A stretch of 64,000 bases of DNA from Colwellia sp. 75C3 (GTDB lineage: Bacteria; Pseudomonadota; Gammaproteobacteria; Enterobacterales; Alteromonadaceae): assembly GCF_002836255.1 (NCBI RefSeq), contig NZ_PJAU01000054.1, forward strand, positions 293,572 to 357,571, written 5' to 3'. Numbering within the stretch: position 1 is the stretch's first letter; every line of letters starts with the position of its first letter. The notes below the pieces were generated by a model, which saw nothing but the letters and a program-made list of their open reading frames with translations, was not told the origin of the DNA and did not search any database. The position numbers and the translations under genes were made by a program. Positions 9,551 through 19,024 of the stretch are shown here, piece after piece.

Positions 9551-10567
9551 ATGATCATTGTACGTCCTATTAAAAAAAGTGACCAAAAAGCCCTATATCG
9601 CATTGCGGTAGACTCTGGCCACGGCTTCACTTCACTACCAGTGAATGACCAACTACTTCAACAACGTATTAACCATGCTGAAGAGTCATTTGCTAAAGAA
9701 GTGACTGAAGCAGGAAACGAAGGCTATCTTTTTGTTATGGAAGATACCGAAACTGGTGAAGTTGTTGGAACAAGTGGTATTGAGGCAGCGGTAGGCTTAG
9801 ATGATGCTTTTTATCACTATCACTTAGGTAAAGTTGTCCATAGCTCACGCGAACTTAATATTTATAATACCGTAGAAACGTTATCACTGTGTAATGACTA
9901 CACCGGTGCTAGTGAAATTTGTACGTTATTTTTAAGTGACAGCCATCGTAAAAATAGCAATGGTCGCTTTCTATCACGTTTTCGCTTTCTATTTATCGCG
10001 GAACATAAAGAACGCTTCTCTGACACCATTATTGCAGAAATGCGTGGTGTTTCAGATGATAATGGCAGTTCACCCTTTTGGAATTGGCTGGAAGAGCACT
10101 TTTTCTCGATGGACTTCCCTACCGCTGATTACTTAACAGGTATAGGTAAAAAGGAATTTATTGCTGAGTTAATGCCTAAATACCCAATTTACGTTAATTT
10201 ACTAAGCAAAGATGCACAGGACGTTATCAACAAAGTTCATCCACAAACAGTACCTGCACTTCGTTTATTAGAAGCTGAAGGTTTTGCAAGACGTGGTTAT
10301 GTTGATATCTTTGACGCCGGCCCTACCGTTGAATCGAATATCAACAGTATTAGAACCGTTAATCAAAGTAAGCGCTGCCAAGTCATTATTGGTGAAGTGC
10401 AATCAACAGATAATTACATTATTTGTAATAGTAAAGTTGCAGACTTTAGAGCGACTCAAGCGCCGCTTTCATTACGTGATACCGCAAATCAAGTTGTGAT
10501 TAGCCAAGACGTTGCTGATGCTTTAATGATCAATGAAGGCGACTGGGTTCGTTTAATCTCAAACTAG
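9551..10567 (+). CDS. astA: Arginine N-succinyltransferase
   Basis: 338 residues, the normal AstA length. AstA transfers succinyl from succinyl-CoA to the alpha-amino group of arginine, the first step of the AST pathway. The N-terminus IIVRPIKKSDQKALYRIA, the SGHGFTSLP motif and the SRFRFLFIAEH stretch are typical of this GNAT-related family. It lies between argD and astD on the same strand, behind the double hairpin, and is the first committed step of this arginine-degradation group. Confidence 0.95.
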   Translation: MIIVRPIKKSDQKALYRIAVDSGHGFTSLPVNDQLLQQRINHAEESFAKEVTEAGNEGYLFVMEDTETGEVVGTSGIEAAVGLDDAFYHYHLGKVVHSSRELNIYNTVETLSLCNDYTGASEICTLFLSDSHRKNSNGRFLSRFRFLFIAEHKERFSDTIIAEMRGVSDDNGSSPFWNWLEEHFFSMDFPTADYLTGIGKKEFIAELMPKYPIYVNLLSKDAQDVINKVHPQTVPALRLLEAEGFARRGYVDIFDAGPTVESNINSIRTVNQSKRCQVIIGEVQSTDNYIICNSKVADFRATQAPLSLRDTANQVVISQDVADALMINEGDWVRLISN

Positions 10568-10697
10568 TAGTTAGCTCTTAACGACTTACTTAGCACAACA
10601 ACTTCAAGATTTAGCGTGGCTGATACTAGCCACTCATCAAATTATTAATGGTGACAGCGACACTCTCTGTCACCACTATCAATGAGAAGGAAATACC

Positions 10698-12176
10698 ATG
10701 TCTCACACAAATCCAGTTCAATTTATTAATGGTCAATGGCAAGCAGGTTTAGGTCATGATGTTAGTTCATCTAACCCAGCTCGTAACGAAGTAATTTGGC
10801 AAGGTAAAACAGCCAGTGCCGATCAAGTAAACGATGCCGTATTAAGCGCTCGTCAAGCATTCGAAAGCTGGGCAAATATTAGCTTAGAAGAACGTGTAGC
10901 TGTGGTAACAAAATTTGCTGAGTTATTAGCTGAGAACAAAGATGCGTTAGCAACAACGATTGCTTTAGAAACGGGCAAGCCAAAGTGGGAAACTACTGGT
11001 GAAGCAGGCGCAATGGTAGCTAAAATAGCTATTTCACTTAAAGCTTACAACGAACGTACTGGTACGGTTGAAAACCCAATGCCTGGCGCTAAGGCCTTTA
11101 TCCGTCACAAACCACATGGTGTTGTTGCTATATTTGGTCCTTATAACTTCCCTGGTCACTTACCTAATGGCCACATAGTGCCAGCATTAATTGCCGGTAA
11201 TACTATTGTATTTAAGCCAAGTGAATTAACGCCTCGCGTTGCAGAAGAAATGTTAAAACTTTGGGAAAAGGCTGGTTTACCTAACGGTGTTATCAACCTA
11301 GTTCAAGGTGAAGTAGAAACAGGTAAAGCCCTTGCAAGCCATAAAATGATTGATGGTTTATTTTTCACGGGTAGCTCAACTACAGGTCATGTATTACATG
11401 AACAGTTTGCTGGACAACCGGGTAAAATTCTTGCACTAGAAATGGGTGGTAATAACCCACTTGTTGTTAAAGATGTTAGCGATATTGATGCGGTTGTGCA
11501 CGACATAGTGCAATCTGCTTTTGTTACTACGGGTCAACGTTGTACTTGTGCTCGTCGTTTATTCATTGAAGCCAATGAACAAGGTGATGCAATTTTAGCA
11601 CGCCTTATCGAAGTCACTAAAAACTTAACGATTGGTTATTTTGACGATAAAGAACAGCCATTTATGGGTTCTATGATCTCAGAAAAGGCAGCTCTTAGCT
11701 TAGTAGACGCACAAGCGAAATTACTCGCTCTTGGTGCAACATCAATTGTTGAACTTAAGCATCTAGAAGCAGGTACTGGTTTTGTTTCTCCAGGTATTAT
11801 TGATGTGAGTGATATTATTGCTGATATTCCTGATGAAGAATACTTTGGTCCATTAGTTAAAGTATATCGTTACACCGATTTTGATAAAGCGATTGATGAA
11901 GCGAATAATACTGGCTTTGGTCTATCTGCTGGTTTGTTATCTGACAGTGAAGAGTCTTACAACCACTTCTTTACTCGCATTCGTGCTGGTATCGTTAACT
12001 GGAACAAACCAATTACTGGCGCAAGCAGCGCTGCACCGTTTGGTGGTATTGGTGCAAGTGGTAACCACAGAGCCAGCGCATTTTATGCCGCTGATTATTG
12101 TGCTTACCCTATCGCTTCAGTAGAAGCGACTAAAGTAAGCTTGCCTGAAACATTAACACCAGGTATGAAATTCTAA
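10698..12176 (+). CDS. astD: N-succinylglutamate 5-semialdehyde dehydrogenase
   Basis: 492 residues, an NAD(P)-dependent aldehyde dehydrogenase. It oxidises succinylglutamate semialdehyde, the product of the ArgD/AstC step. The general base is E248 in LALEMGGNN and the catalytic cysteine is C282 in GQRCTC; the cofactor turn FTGSSTTG is present. It is preceded by a good AGAAGGAA ribosome site, and its stop codon touches the start of astE, so the two are translationally coupled. Confidence 0.95.
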   Translation: MSHTNPVQFINGQWQAGLGHDVSSSNPARNEVIWQGKTASADQVNDAVLSARQAFESWANISLEERVAVVTKFAELLAENKDALATTIALETGKPKWETTGEAGAMVAKIAISLKAYNERTGTVENPMPGAKAFIRHKPHGVVAIFGPYNFPGHLPNGHIVPALIAGNTIVFKPSELTPRVAEEMLKLWEKAGLPNGVINLVQGEVETGKALASHKMIDGLFFTGSSTTGHVLHEQFAGQPGKILALEMGGNNPLVVKDVSDIDAVVHDIVQSAFVTTGQRCTCARRLFIEANEQGDAILARLIEVTKNLTIGYFDDKEQPFMGSMISEKAALSLVDAQAKLLALGATSIVELKHLEAGTGFVSPGIIDVSDIIADIPDEEYFGPLVKVYRYTDFDKAIDEANNTGFGLSAGLLSDSEESYNHFFTRIRAGIVNWNKPITGASSAAPFGGIGASGNHRASAFYAADYCAYPIASVEATKVSLPETLTPGMKF

Positions 12177-13340
12177 ATGCAAAACAACAATACTCTTACG
12201 CCAGAAACGCAAAACTTAACCGACATTTCGGCTGATAACTTTACCCAAGCTTATCGACACTTTGTCGAAGAAGGTGACTTTATCGCGTTAACGCGCCAAT
12301 TTGAGCAAGGTTTTGTTCAAACGGGCACCGATAACCAATTAAGTTTTAAGGTCAAACAAGCGAAAGTTAGCTTACTCGATACTGGGGTGCTATTAATTGA
12401 ACCTGAAAGAGCTGAGTCTGAGCTAGTTAACCCTGAACTGGTTAACGAAGAGTTGGCTACACCATGTAAGAGTATTGTTATTTCATCGGGCATTCATGGT
12501 AATGAAACGGCTCCGATTGAAATAGTACAACAGTTGATTAGTGATATTATTGCGCAAAAGATTCAAGTGAAACATCGTACCCTATTAATTATGGGTAACC
12601 CTGTTTCTATGAATATCGCAAAACGTTTTCAAACAGAGAACTTAAACCGATTATTTTGTGGCAAGTACCAAGATATAGACCCGTGTTTTGAAAAGTATCG
12701 TGCAGAAAAGTTAGAGGGTTACGTTAGTGATTTCTTTAACGCTGGCGCTGATGCTAGTGAAGGTAAAGCAACAAACTACCATTACGATTTACATACCGCT
12801 ATTCGAAACTCTAAATATGAAAAGTTTGCTATTTATCCTTACCAAGCAGGTAAACCATGGGATAAAGAACAGTTAAGCTTTATGGCTAGTTCTGGTGTTA
12901 ATACTATTTTATTTGGACATGGACCTAGTGGTACATTTTCCTACTTCAGTAGTGCAAACTTTGCCGCACATGCTTTTACTGTTGAACTAGGTAAAGTAAG
13001 AGCCTTTGGTGAAAACGACATGACTAACTTTCAAGCCATGACTAATAACCTAAGCGCTCTTATTAGCGATGAAGCAATATCACTGAAAAATTTTGATAAT
13101 GATGATTTCAATTTATTTAAAGCGTTAGGTGATATCACTAAAGTTAGTGATAAATTTGAACTTTACATTGCGGATGAAGCGAGTAACTTTACTGATTATC
13201 CAATTGGTACCTTATTATCAAGCGATAACGGTGAAGAATACCGCACTACCCTTCCTGGTGAGAGCATAGTATTCCCTAATGCCAATGTCGGTAATGGTCA
13301 GCGCGCGGTATTAATGGTTGTACCTACAACATTGTCATAG
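12177..13340 (+). CDS. astE: Succinylglutamate desuccinylase
   Basis: 387 residues, a zinc carboxypeptidase-fold hydrolase that releases glutamate and succinate in the last AST step. The zinc ligands are H107 and E110 in GIHGNE and H206 in YDLHTA. It begins directly after the astD stop codon. At 387 residues it is longer than the ~322-345 common in the family. The extra length includes an acidic insert around residues 78-97 rich in Glu, Val, Asn and Leu (ESELVNPELVNEEL) that looks like a small internal duplication. A terminator follows. Confidence 0.92.
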   Translation: MQNNNTLTPETQNLTDISADNFTQAYRHFVEEGDFIALTRQFEQGFVQTGTDNQLSFKVKQAKVSLLDTGVLLIEPERAESELVNPELVNEELATPCKSIVISSGIHGNETAPIEIVQQLISDIIAQKIQVKHRTLLIMGNPVSMNIAKRFQTENLNRLFCGKYQDIDPCFEKYRAEKLEGYVSDFFNAGADASEGKATNYHYDLHTAIRNSKYEKFAIYPYQAGKPWDKEQLSFMASSGVNTILFGHGPSGTFSYFSSANFAAHAFTVELGKVRAFGENDMTNFQAMTNNLSALISDEAISLKNFDNDDFNLFKALGDITKVSDKFELYIADEASNFTDYPIGTLLSSDNGEEYRTTLPGESIVFPNANVGNGQRAVLMVVPTTLS

Positions 13341-13378
13341 AAATGTGGTGATAAAACCCATTGTCACAACATCATTTT

Positions 13379-13430
13379 AATAAGCCCTTATAATTTAAAC
13401 ATAAGTTTTAATAATAAGGGCTTATTTTTT
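13379..13430 (+). terminator. Rho-independent terminator of the ast genes
   Basis: AATAAGCCCTTAT (13379-13391) pairs with ATAAGGGCTTATT (13414-13426) across an AT-rich loop and runs into six T residues. Confidence 0.85.
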
Positions 13431-13543
13431 ATAAGTGCTTCGTATAAAAATTCTATCTATTGATTCACTAAGACTAAAAACGCTACACTAGCTGCTATAC
13501 TAAGCAAGACTACACTTCATCAGCACAGGTAAGTAAAGTTATT

Positions 13544-13888
13544 ATGGTTACAGATACTGACGGTTACATTCAAGTTATTGAGTACCTTACCGAGCACCTT
13601 AGTTTATTTGAAAATTCAACAGCGCCAGCCCAAGCTAGCGAAACAGTAATGTCAGCGATTGAAGTTGAACTGTGCGAACAAATCATTAGCGTTTGCAGCC
13701 AAAACGAAGACTTAACCTTTAACCAACGTAATGCCATTATTCGTGAAGTTGATGCCATCGTATATGATTTAGAAGAAATCCTTTCTGGTGTTATCAATAA
13801 TCCTGTTAATGCCGCACAACAAGCCTTCATTATTGAGTTTGCCAGTTTAATAAAAAACCTCTTTGATACCGTTATCCATAAAGATTAG
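13544..13888 (+). CDS. Small conserved cytoplasmic protein (DUF3802-like)
   Basis: 114 residues, acidic and all-helical by composition, with no signal peptide or membrane segment. The N-terminus VTDTDGYIQVIEYLTEHL and the length fit what I remember of the DUF3802 family of Vibrio and Shewanella, whose role is unknown. It stands alone between the ast terminator and a MITE-like repeat. The family call is from memory and should be treated as tentative. Confidence 0.65.
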   Translation: MVTDTDGYIQVIEYLTEHLSLFENSTAPAQASETVMSAIEVELCEQIISVCSQNEDLTFNQRNAIIREVDAIVYDLEEILSGVINNPVNAAQQAFIIEFASLIKNLFDTVIHKD

Positions 13889-13951
13889 CTTATTATGTAA
13901 ACTAGCTATGACCTCAAGTTAACAACGCCGCCTTCTTGTAAGATTTCTATT

Positions 13952-14110
13952 ATATCAATCCCATTAAGTTTGTGAACTTGTTGTGCATAGGGAAAATATA
14001 TCAGGGCAAGGCGCTTGATTGAGCAATAGCTGGCTATTGGGATTGAGAGGAACGCAGACATGGTATATTTTAACCAGCACAGGTGGGCAATAATTTAATG
14101 GAATTGGTAT
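13952..14110. repeat. MITE-like repeat, family B, copy 1
   Basis: A 159-bp element with imperfect terminal inverted repeats (ATATCAATCCCATTAAG at the left, TTTAATGGAATTGGTAT at the right). The core GGCAAGGCGCTTGATTGAG is followed by the hairpin CAATAGCTGGCTATTG. It matches 53176-53333 and 40686-40818. It lies 73 bp upstream of yhfA. Confidence 0.85.
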
Positions 14111-14183
14111 TACACATTACAACTGGTGGAGATGCTTCAACTTCGATAGAATCCCTACCTATTTATTGTAAATTGAGTCGATT

Positions 14184-14588
14184 ATGAAAGCACAAGTAAA
14201 ATGGTTAGGCGAAGAATTGTTCATGGGCACCTCAGAAAGTGGCCATACTCTGGTTTTAGATGCTAATGGTGGTAACTTAGCCCCAAGCCCTATGGAAGGC
14301 GTGCTAATTTCTCTTGGTGGATGCTCGTCAGTAGATGTTGTTAGTATCTTAAAAAAAGCGCGACAAAACATAATCGGTTGTCATGTTGAGATTGATGGTA
14401 CTCGTGTTGATAGCGTGCCTGCACTGTTTGAAAAAATTCACCTTCATTTTGTTATCACCGGTACTGACGTTGCAGCTAAACACGTAGAGCGCGCAGTAAG
14501 TTTATCGGCAGACAAATATTGCTCAGTTGCCTTAATGTTAAATGCTAAAGTTAACATTACTCATGATTTTGAAATTGTTGCTGGATAA
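14184..14588 (+). CDS. yhfA: OsmC-family protein YhfA
   Basis: 134 residues, OsmC/Ohr fold. The two conserved cysteines are in GGCSSVDV (~residue 49) and DKYCSVAL (~residue 112), the pair that in OsmC/Ohr proteins reduces organic hydroperoxides. The length and motifs fit the YhfA subgroup found beside crp in enteric bacteria, whose substrate is not established. It lies 14 bp upstream of speD, so the two are likely cotranscribed. crp itself is not in the window. Confidence 0.85.
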   Translation: MKAQVKWLGEELFMGTSESGHTLVLDANGGNLAPSPMEGVLISLGGCSSVDVVSILKKARQNIIGCHVEIDGTRVDSVPALFEKIHLHFVITGTDVAAKHVERAVSLSADKYCSVALMLNAKVNITHDFEIVAG

Positions 14589-14602
14589 AGTTATTCCTCC
14601 TT

Positions 14603-15433
14603 ATGCACATTGACTCTAAAATCCCCCTGTATGGCTTTAATAATTTAACGAAAAGTTTGAGTTTTTCGTTATACAGGGTGCATTACTTACCTTTAAGTAA
14701 ACCTTTAGATAAACCTTTAGACTTATCTTTAGACACAACTTTAAACCGACCTTCTAGCCAAACTGTTGAAAGCTACAATGCTTACATCAATGAAACGTAT
14801 AGCAGTGAGCGTCTTGAAGTGCTACTGACTAAGGTTTGTCATGCCATCGGTGGCAATGTCTTAAATATAGCAAGCCAAGATTACACACCTCAAGGGGCGA
14901 GTGTCACCTTAATGATTTCTGAAGAAGCAAAACCTGAATCGTTAGTCGCACATTTAGATAAAAGCCACTTATGTATTCATACCTACCCAGAAGAAACACC
15001 ACAAAACGGCATCGCTATTTTTAGAGCTGATATTGAGTTATCGACTTGTGGTGTTATATCACCGTTAAAAGTATTAGATTATGTCATTGAGGCTTTCTCA
15101 GCAGATGTTATTGATATTGATTATCGTGTTCGAGGCATGACTCGTGATCTACATGGTGCAAAGCACTTTAGTGATCGTGACATTAGTCAAATTAGTGATC
15201 ATTTGACTAAATATACACTTGATACATATAGGGTTAAAGATAGCGTTATGGCGACACATAACTTGTTTCATTGTAAATTAGCAAGACAGTCAATCGACTT
15301 AACACAACATATCTTCAATGTTGGATCTGACTTAGGCTCTTATTTAGATACGCATGCAATATCCTCTCAGGACGAAAGACAAATAAAAGCACAACTCACT
15401 ACTGAGTTAAATGAGCTTTTTATCGGTAGCTAA
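14603..15433 (+). CDS. speD: S-adenosylmethionine decarboxylase proenzyme
   Basis: 276 residues, close to the 264 of E. coli SpeD. It decarboxylates SAM to supply aminopropyl groups for spermidine. The self-cleavage site that makes the pyruvoyl group is LDKSH, so Ser121 is the predicted pyruvoyl residue; VSTCGVISPLK is mirrored as LSTCGVISPLK. A short extra segment at residues ~31-48 is built from PL(D/S)K-like repeats (KPLDKPLDLSLD) absent from the enteric enzyme. No clear Shine-Dalgarno site precedes the ATG, which suggests coupling to yhfA. A terminator follows. Confidence 0.93.
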   Translation: MHIDSKIPLYGFNNLTKSLSFSLYRVHYLPLSKPLDKPLDLSLDTTLNRPSSQTVESYNAYINETYSSERLEVLLTKVCHAIGGNVLNIASQDYTPQGASVTLMISEEAKPESLVAHLDKSHLCIHTYPEETPQNGIAIFRADIELSTCGVISPLKVLDYVIEAFSADVIDIDYRVRGMTRDLHGAKHFSDRDISQISDHLTKYTLDTYRVKDSVMATHNLFHCKLARQSIDLTQHIFNVGSDLGSYLDTHAISSQDERQIKAQLTTELNELFIGS

Positions 15434-15450
15434 CCGACTGTAAAGCAACT

Positions 15451-15488
15451 AAATAAAACCTTGGCTATGCACAGGTTTTATTTATATC
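15451..15488 (+). terminator. Hairpin terminator after speD
   Basis: AAATAAAACCT (15451-15461) pairs with AGGTTTTATTT (15473-15483); the T-rich right arm provides the tail. Confidence 0.75.
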
Positions 15489-15680
15489 CCGTCACTATTT
15501 TTTCTTTAATTAATCATTATTACAGATAGATAATATAATTTTTAAGTAAACGATTCCCATCAATTTAAGTTTTACTAAAGCATTCAACCCACTATAGTTT
15601 TTACTAAAAGCAACCTAAAACTTTCTATAGTAAGCCATTTTTTTATTTTGGACCAAACTCAGCTTTGTCTTAATTGTCTC

Positions 15681-15699
15681 TGTAACATAATGTGTTACA
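15681..15699. promoter_or_regulatory. Perfect palindrome upstream of the GGDEF-EAL gene
   Basis: TGTAACATAATGTGTTACA has 7-bp arms and a 5-bp centre and lies 73 bp before the start codon, in a 338-bp spacer that is otherwise plain AT-rich sequence. The symmetry suggests an operator for a dimeric regulator; which one is unknown. Confidence 0.5.
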
Positions 15700-15771
15700 T
15701 GCACTAATTTAGTGGAAAATATAGACAATATTACTTATGATCTTTAGATATATCTATTTAATGAAACCTTT

Positions 15772-17376
15772 ATGAAACTTGCTTTAGCGTTATTACTGCT
15801 AACCGGAACCCTATTAATTTTACTATCGGTTATTCCGGCGATGAAAATATGTCGTAGTGATAAACAGTTTGGCTGGCGTGCATTATTTAGTCTTATCGTA
15901 CTCTTCTCTTTCGGCTATTTATTTTTTCTCTTTTTACTCCTCAATAAAGTCATAGTTGAACAAATTGATATTATTGTTTCACTCATTCTTTTTGGAGGGG
16001 GAGGCTTTGTATTTTTAGTCATTAGGCTTTCATTAATGAGTATTACTCAAGCTCAAGAACTCGCAGAAAAAGAAAGATATAAGGCCTTGCATGACCCTTT
16101 AACGAGTTTACCAAACCGTAAATTCTTTTCTATCAATATCAATAAAACCATCGCATTGAGTAAAAAAACCAACAGTAGCTTTGCTGTTTTAATGATTGAT
16201 TTGGACCGATTTAAAGAAATAAATGATACATTAGGCCACGACATTGGCGATGGTGTCTTGGTTGAAATTAGCAAACGCTTTAGTGAAGTAACCAATAAAA
16301 AACAATTTGTCGCTCGCCTTGGCGGTGATGAATTTGCTCTTGTCATACCTGATGTAGATAACAAGCAGGCTATAGCAGTTTGTATGGCATTACATGAATC
16401 ATTAAATACGCTGATATCAGTTCAAAATTATGATTTAGCAGTTGATATGAGTGTTGGCGTAGCTATGTATCCAAAACATGGTACAGATATACGCATGTTA
16501 TTAAAAAATTCAGATGTCGCTATGTATCAGTCAAAGAAAGATAAAGTGGATAGCTTTGTATATGATGAATATTTAAATCGTGATTCATTACAGCGTTTAG
16601 AGCTAATTTCAGGTATTAAACAAGCATTAATAAACCACGAGTTTGAGCTTTATTACCAACCGATCATTGATGCAAAAAATAACAAGATACGGGCTGTTGA
16701 AGCATTAATTCGCTGGCCAAAAAAAGGTATTGGACCTGATATATTTATTCCTTTAGCGGAGGAAGTTAACCTTATTAATGACATAACCCTTTGGGTATTA
16801 AATGAAGCATTAGAGCAAGTGAAAAAATGGTCTATTGATTATCCCAATTTAAAGATCAGTATCAATATATCGGTATTAGATTTAAGAAATATTAACTTTC
16901 CAAATAAGGTAAAAGAACTCTTAGACCGCTTCGCAGTACCTGCCAACATGTTGATTTTTGAAATTACCGAAAGTGCCATGATGGTAAATGTTGAGCGTGT
17001 CAAAAGGGTCATCAATGAACTGAGTGAGTTAGGCATTGATTTCGCCGTTGATGATTTTGGTACCGGTTTTTCTTCGCTCTCATTACTAAGAGAATTACCT
17101 TCAAACGTGATCAAAATTGATCGTTCTTTTATTAGTACGATACAAAGTGAAACGGACAACGCAGCAATTGTGAAAGCAACGATTGATTTAGCCCATAGCA
17201 TAGGACGAAGAGCCGTTGCTGAAGGCGTAGAAAATGAAAGAGTTGCAGCCCTTTTGTTAGATATGGGTTGTGATTATTTACAAGGCTATGGCATATCTCG
17301 CCCGTTAAATAGTGATGCAATTGAACTTTGGTTAGCGAAACATGCTTTTGAGAACGTTACTTTATTAAGCTCATAG
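15772..17376 (+). CDS. Membrane GGDEF-EAL protein, both domains intact
   Basis: 534 residues. Three N-terminal hydrophobic segments (roughly 3-24, 38-60, 66-88) are followed by a short coiled stretch, a GGDEF domain with an intact GGDEF at 184-188, and an EAL domain with EAL at 310-312 plus NISVLDL, EITES, DDFGTG and AEGVE. Both active sites are therefore complete, so the protein could make or degrade cyclic di-GMP; which activity dominates cannot be told. No RxxD inhibitory site is visible at the usual place before GGDEF. It is monocistronic, with a palindrome upstream and a terminator downstream. Confidence 0.9.
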   Translation: MKLALALLLLTGTLLILLSVIPAMKICRSDKQFGWRALFSLIVLFSFGYLFFLFLLLNKVIVEQIDIIVSLILFGGGGFVFLVIRLSLMSITQAQELAEKERYKALHDPLTSLPNRKFFSININKTIALSKKTNSSFAVLMIDLDRFKEINDTLGHDIGDGVLVEISKRFSEVTNKKQFVARLGGDEFALVIPDVDNKQAIAVCMALHESLNTLISVQNYDLAVDMSVGVAMYPKHGTDIRMLLKNSDVAMYQSKKDKVDSFVYDEYLNRDSLQRLELISGIKQALINHEFELYYQPIIDAKNNKIRAVEALIRWPKKGIGPDIFIPLAEEVNLINDITLWVLNEALEQVKKWSIDYPNLKISINISVLDLRNINFPNKVKELLDRFAVPANMLIFEITESAMMVNVERVKRVINELSELGIDFAVDDFGTGFSSLSLLRELPSNVIKIDRSFISTIQSETDNAAIVKATIDLAHSIGRRAVAEGVENERVAALLLDMGCDYLQGYGISRPLNSDAIELWLAKHAFENVTLLSS

Positions 17377-17407
17377 TCATACCATTTATGGCTATACTAC
17401 TGATAAC

Positions 17408-17446
17408 AAAGGCGTTAGACAATTTAATTATCTAACGCCTTTTTTG
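17408..17446 (+). terminator. Terminator between convergent genes
   Basis: AAAGGCGTTAGA (17408-17419) pairs with TCTAACGCCTTT (17431-17442), followed by a T run. It fits the plus-strand GGDEF-EAL gene best. For the convergent minus-strand motor operon the T run is poor. Confidence 0.85.
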
Positions 17447-17525
17447 TACTTTGTTATACAAGCTTATTAACCCTGATCATAGACAAAATTAATTTCTACC
17501 GTGCGTTAATTAATATTAACTTCTA

Positions 17526-18494
17526 TTAACTCGGTAAGAAATCAATTGCCCAGATAGTCACAACAGTACCCACACTTTCCGCGCTAAACTTAATAGCACG
17601 TAAAATACTCGTCAGCTGACGCTCTAGTTTGGCGTTATTTAACTCACTTGATTTAATAGTAACTTTATTTACTTTTCCCGATGATAAAATTTCTATCTCA
17701 AATAATACCTTACCCTTTAAAAAAGGATCTTTACGTAACGCACGATTATAACGCGCATAAAGACGAGATTTGTTCGCTTCAAGTGTTCGTCTCAAAACCA
17801 CTTCAGAACGTTGCCCGGATTTTTGCGCTGCTAATATCTCTGCGGCTGCAGTATCAGTACTCGCTAACACTTCCTCTGCTGATAAACGTACTTGTTTGGT
17901 GTTTCTAGTACTAAGTTCGTCACTTACCACGGTTTGAGTGGTATTAGCGGCAGATAAGGTTGAGCTCTGTGTGTTAGCTGCACTAGCCAGTAACTTACGT
18001 TGAACTTTTACTTCAGCAACATTGGTTTTATTCAATTTTGTTGTGCTCGCGGGCTTTACTTCAAAGGCATCACGCATCGCAAAAAGTTCATCTTTCATGG
18101 CTGCTAAACCTGATGATTGTGCTTTTTGTTTTGCCGCTTGTCGCTTGGTCTTTGGTGGCTCAACTTTTTTCTCTGGTTTGTCTTTTAGCTCTTCTGGTTT
18201 TTTCTCTTCTATTGGCTTTACTTTGGGTTTCTCAGGAATCGGTAATTTTTTTTCTTTCAACATAATTTTTGCTAGCTGTACCGGTACCTTTTCTTTCACT
18301 TCCCGTGATACTTCAACCTGCTCAATAAACGGTACTACTACCGCTATTAGTAGATAAACACCTACCAGAATCTGTAAAATTCTTGTGAATTTTTTATCTT
18401 GAGTAGTATCTTGAAATACGTTGATGGACTCATCATTTTTCTTAGTTGCATGATTAGGTAAAGGATTCGATTCAAAAGTGGCTGATGTCATCAT
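17526..18494 (-). CDS. TonB-like protein with AgmX/PglI-type C-terminal domain
   Basis: 322 residues. A cytoplasmic N-terminus is followed by one membrane anchor (~39-60), a long Lys/Pro/Glu-rich periplasmic arm (~75-125), a Ser/Ala/Thr-rich linker, and a TonB-like C-terminal domain (~235-322) with KGKVLFEIEI and GKVNKVTIKSSEL. This is the layout of TonB and of the GltG/AgmX proteins of the myxobacterial Agl-Glt machine. It overlaps the upstream ExbD gene by 1 bp. By position it is the part that carries inner-membrane motor force across the periplasm; its outer-membrane partner is inferred to be one of the barrel proteins of the same group. Confidence 0.85.
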   Translation of the reverse strand: MMTSATFESNPLPNHATKKNDESINVFQDTTQDKKFTRILQILVGVYLLIAVVVPFIEQVEVSREVKEKVPVQLAKIMLKEKKLPIPEKPKVKPIEEKKPEELKDKPEKKVEPPKTKRQAAKQKAQSSGLAAMKDELFAMRDAFEVKPASTTKLNKTNVAEVKVQRKLLASAANTQSSTLSAANTTQTVVSDELSTRNTKQVRLSAEEVLASTDTAAAEILAAQKSGQRSEVVLRRTLEANKSRLYARYNRALRKDPFLKGKVLFEIEILSSGKVNKVTIKSSELNNAKLERQLTSILRAIKFSAESVGTVVTIWAIDFLPS

Positions 18495-19024
18495 TAGCCC
18501 CCTTTTATCTTACTTTTAGCTACCTGCTTCACAGCTAATGACATATTACGATAATCACTGTCAGCGCACGCTGCCATGATCTGCTTTAACACTTGATAAG
18601 GTACGCTAGCGTCTCCAATAATAGTTACCGAACGACCATTTTTGGTTTCATTGTCAGTTAATATGGGCCGCTTAGTTGACAGGTAACTTAATTCAGTTTT
18701 TATCGCCTTGATAAGGCCCGAATTAAGCTCATCACTTAGCTCTGTTATGGCGCTTTGTTGCTGCCATATGACGCGTTCTTGTATCATTATACTCTGTGGT
18801 AGCACGGTAATTAATACATTCTCAGCCGGCATTTCTTCAGCGATAGAGACAGGAAGATTTATTTCTTTCGTATTTTGCAGTACTCGTACTTCTGATTGAT
18901 TAACAATGAGAAAGAATACCAAAATAGTAAATATATCCATCAAAGAAACAAGGTTCAATTTAGAGCCTGCACTAAAGCGCTTATGATGTTTTGCTAAACG
19001 TTTAGCTTTAAAAGACTGTTTCAT
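18494..19024 (-). CDS. ExbD-like motor subunit 2 (conserved Asp present)
   Basis: 176 residues: a basic N-terminus, one membrane helix (~24-43) and a periplasmic domain. The membrane helix reads LVSLMDIFTILVFF, with Asp30 at the proton-carrying position of ExbD, TolR and MotB. The start codon overlaps the stop of ExbD subunit 1 (4-bp overlap). With the ExbB-like gene it should form a proton-driven stator. It is the only one of the two ExbD proteins here that keeps the catalytic aspartate. Confidence 0.88.
   Translation of the reverse strand: MKQSFKAKRLAKHHKRFSAGSKLNLVSLMDIFTILVFFLIVNQSEVRVLQNTKEINLPVSIAEEMPAENVLITVLPQSIMIQERVIWQQQSAITELSDELNSGLIKAIKTELSYLSTKRPILTDNETKNGRSVTIIGDASVPYQVLKQIMAACADSDYRNMSLAVKQVAKSKIKGG

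Noticed and set aside
17681..18357. Plus-strand frames opposite the TonB-like gene
   Set aside because: They mirror the Lys/Pro/Glu-rich arm in another frame and show no family features.
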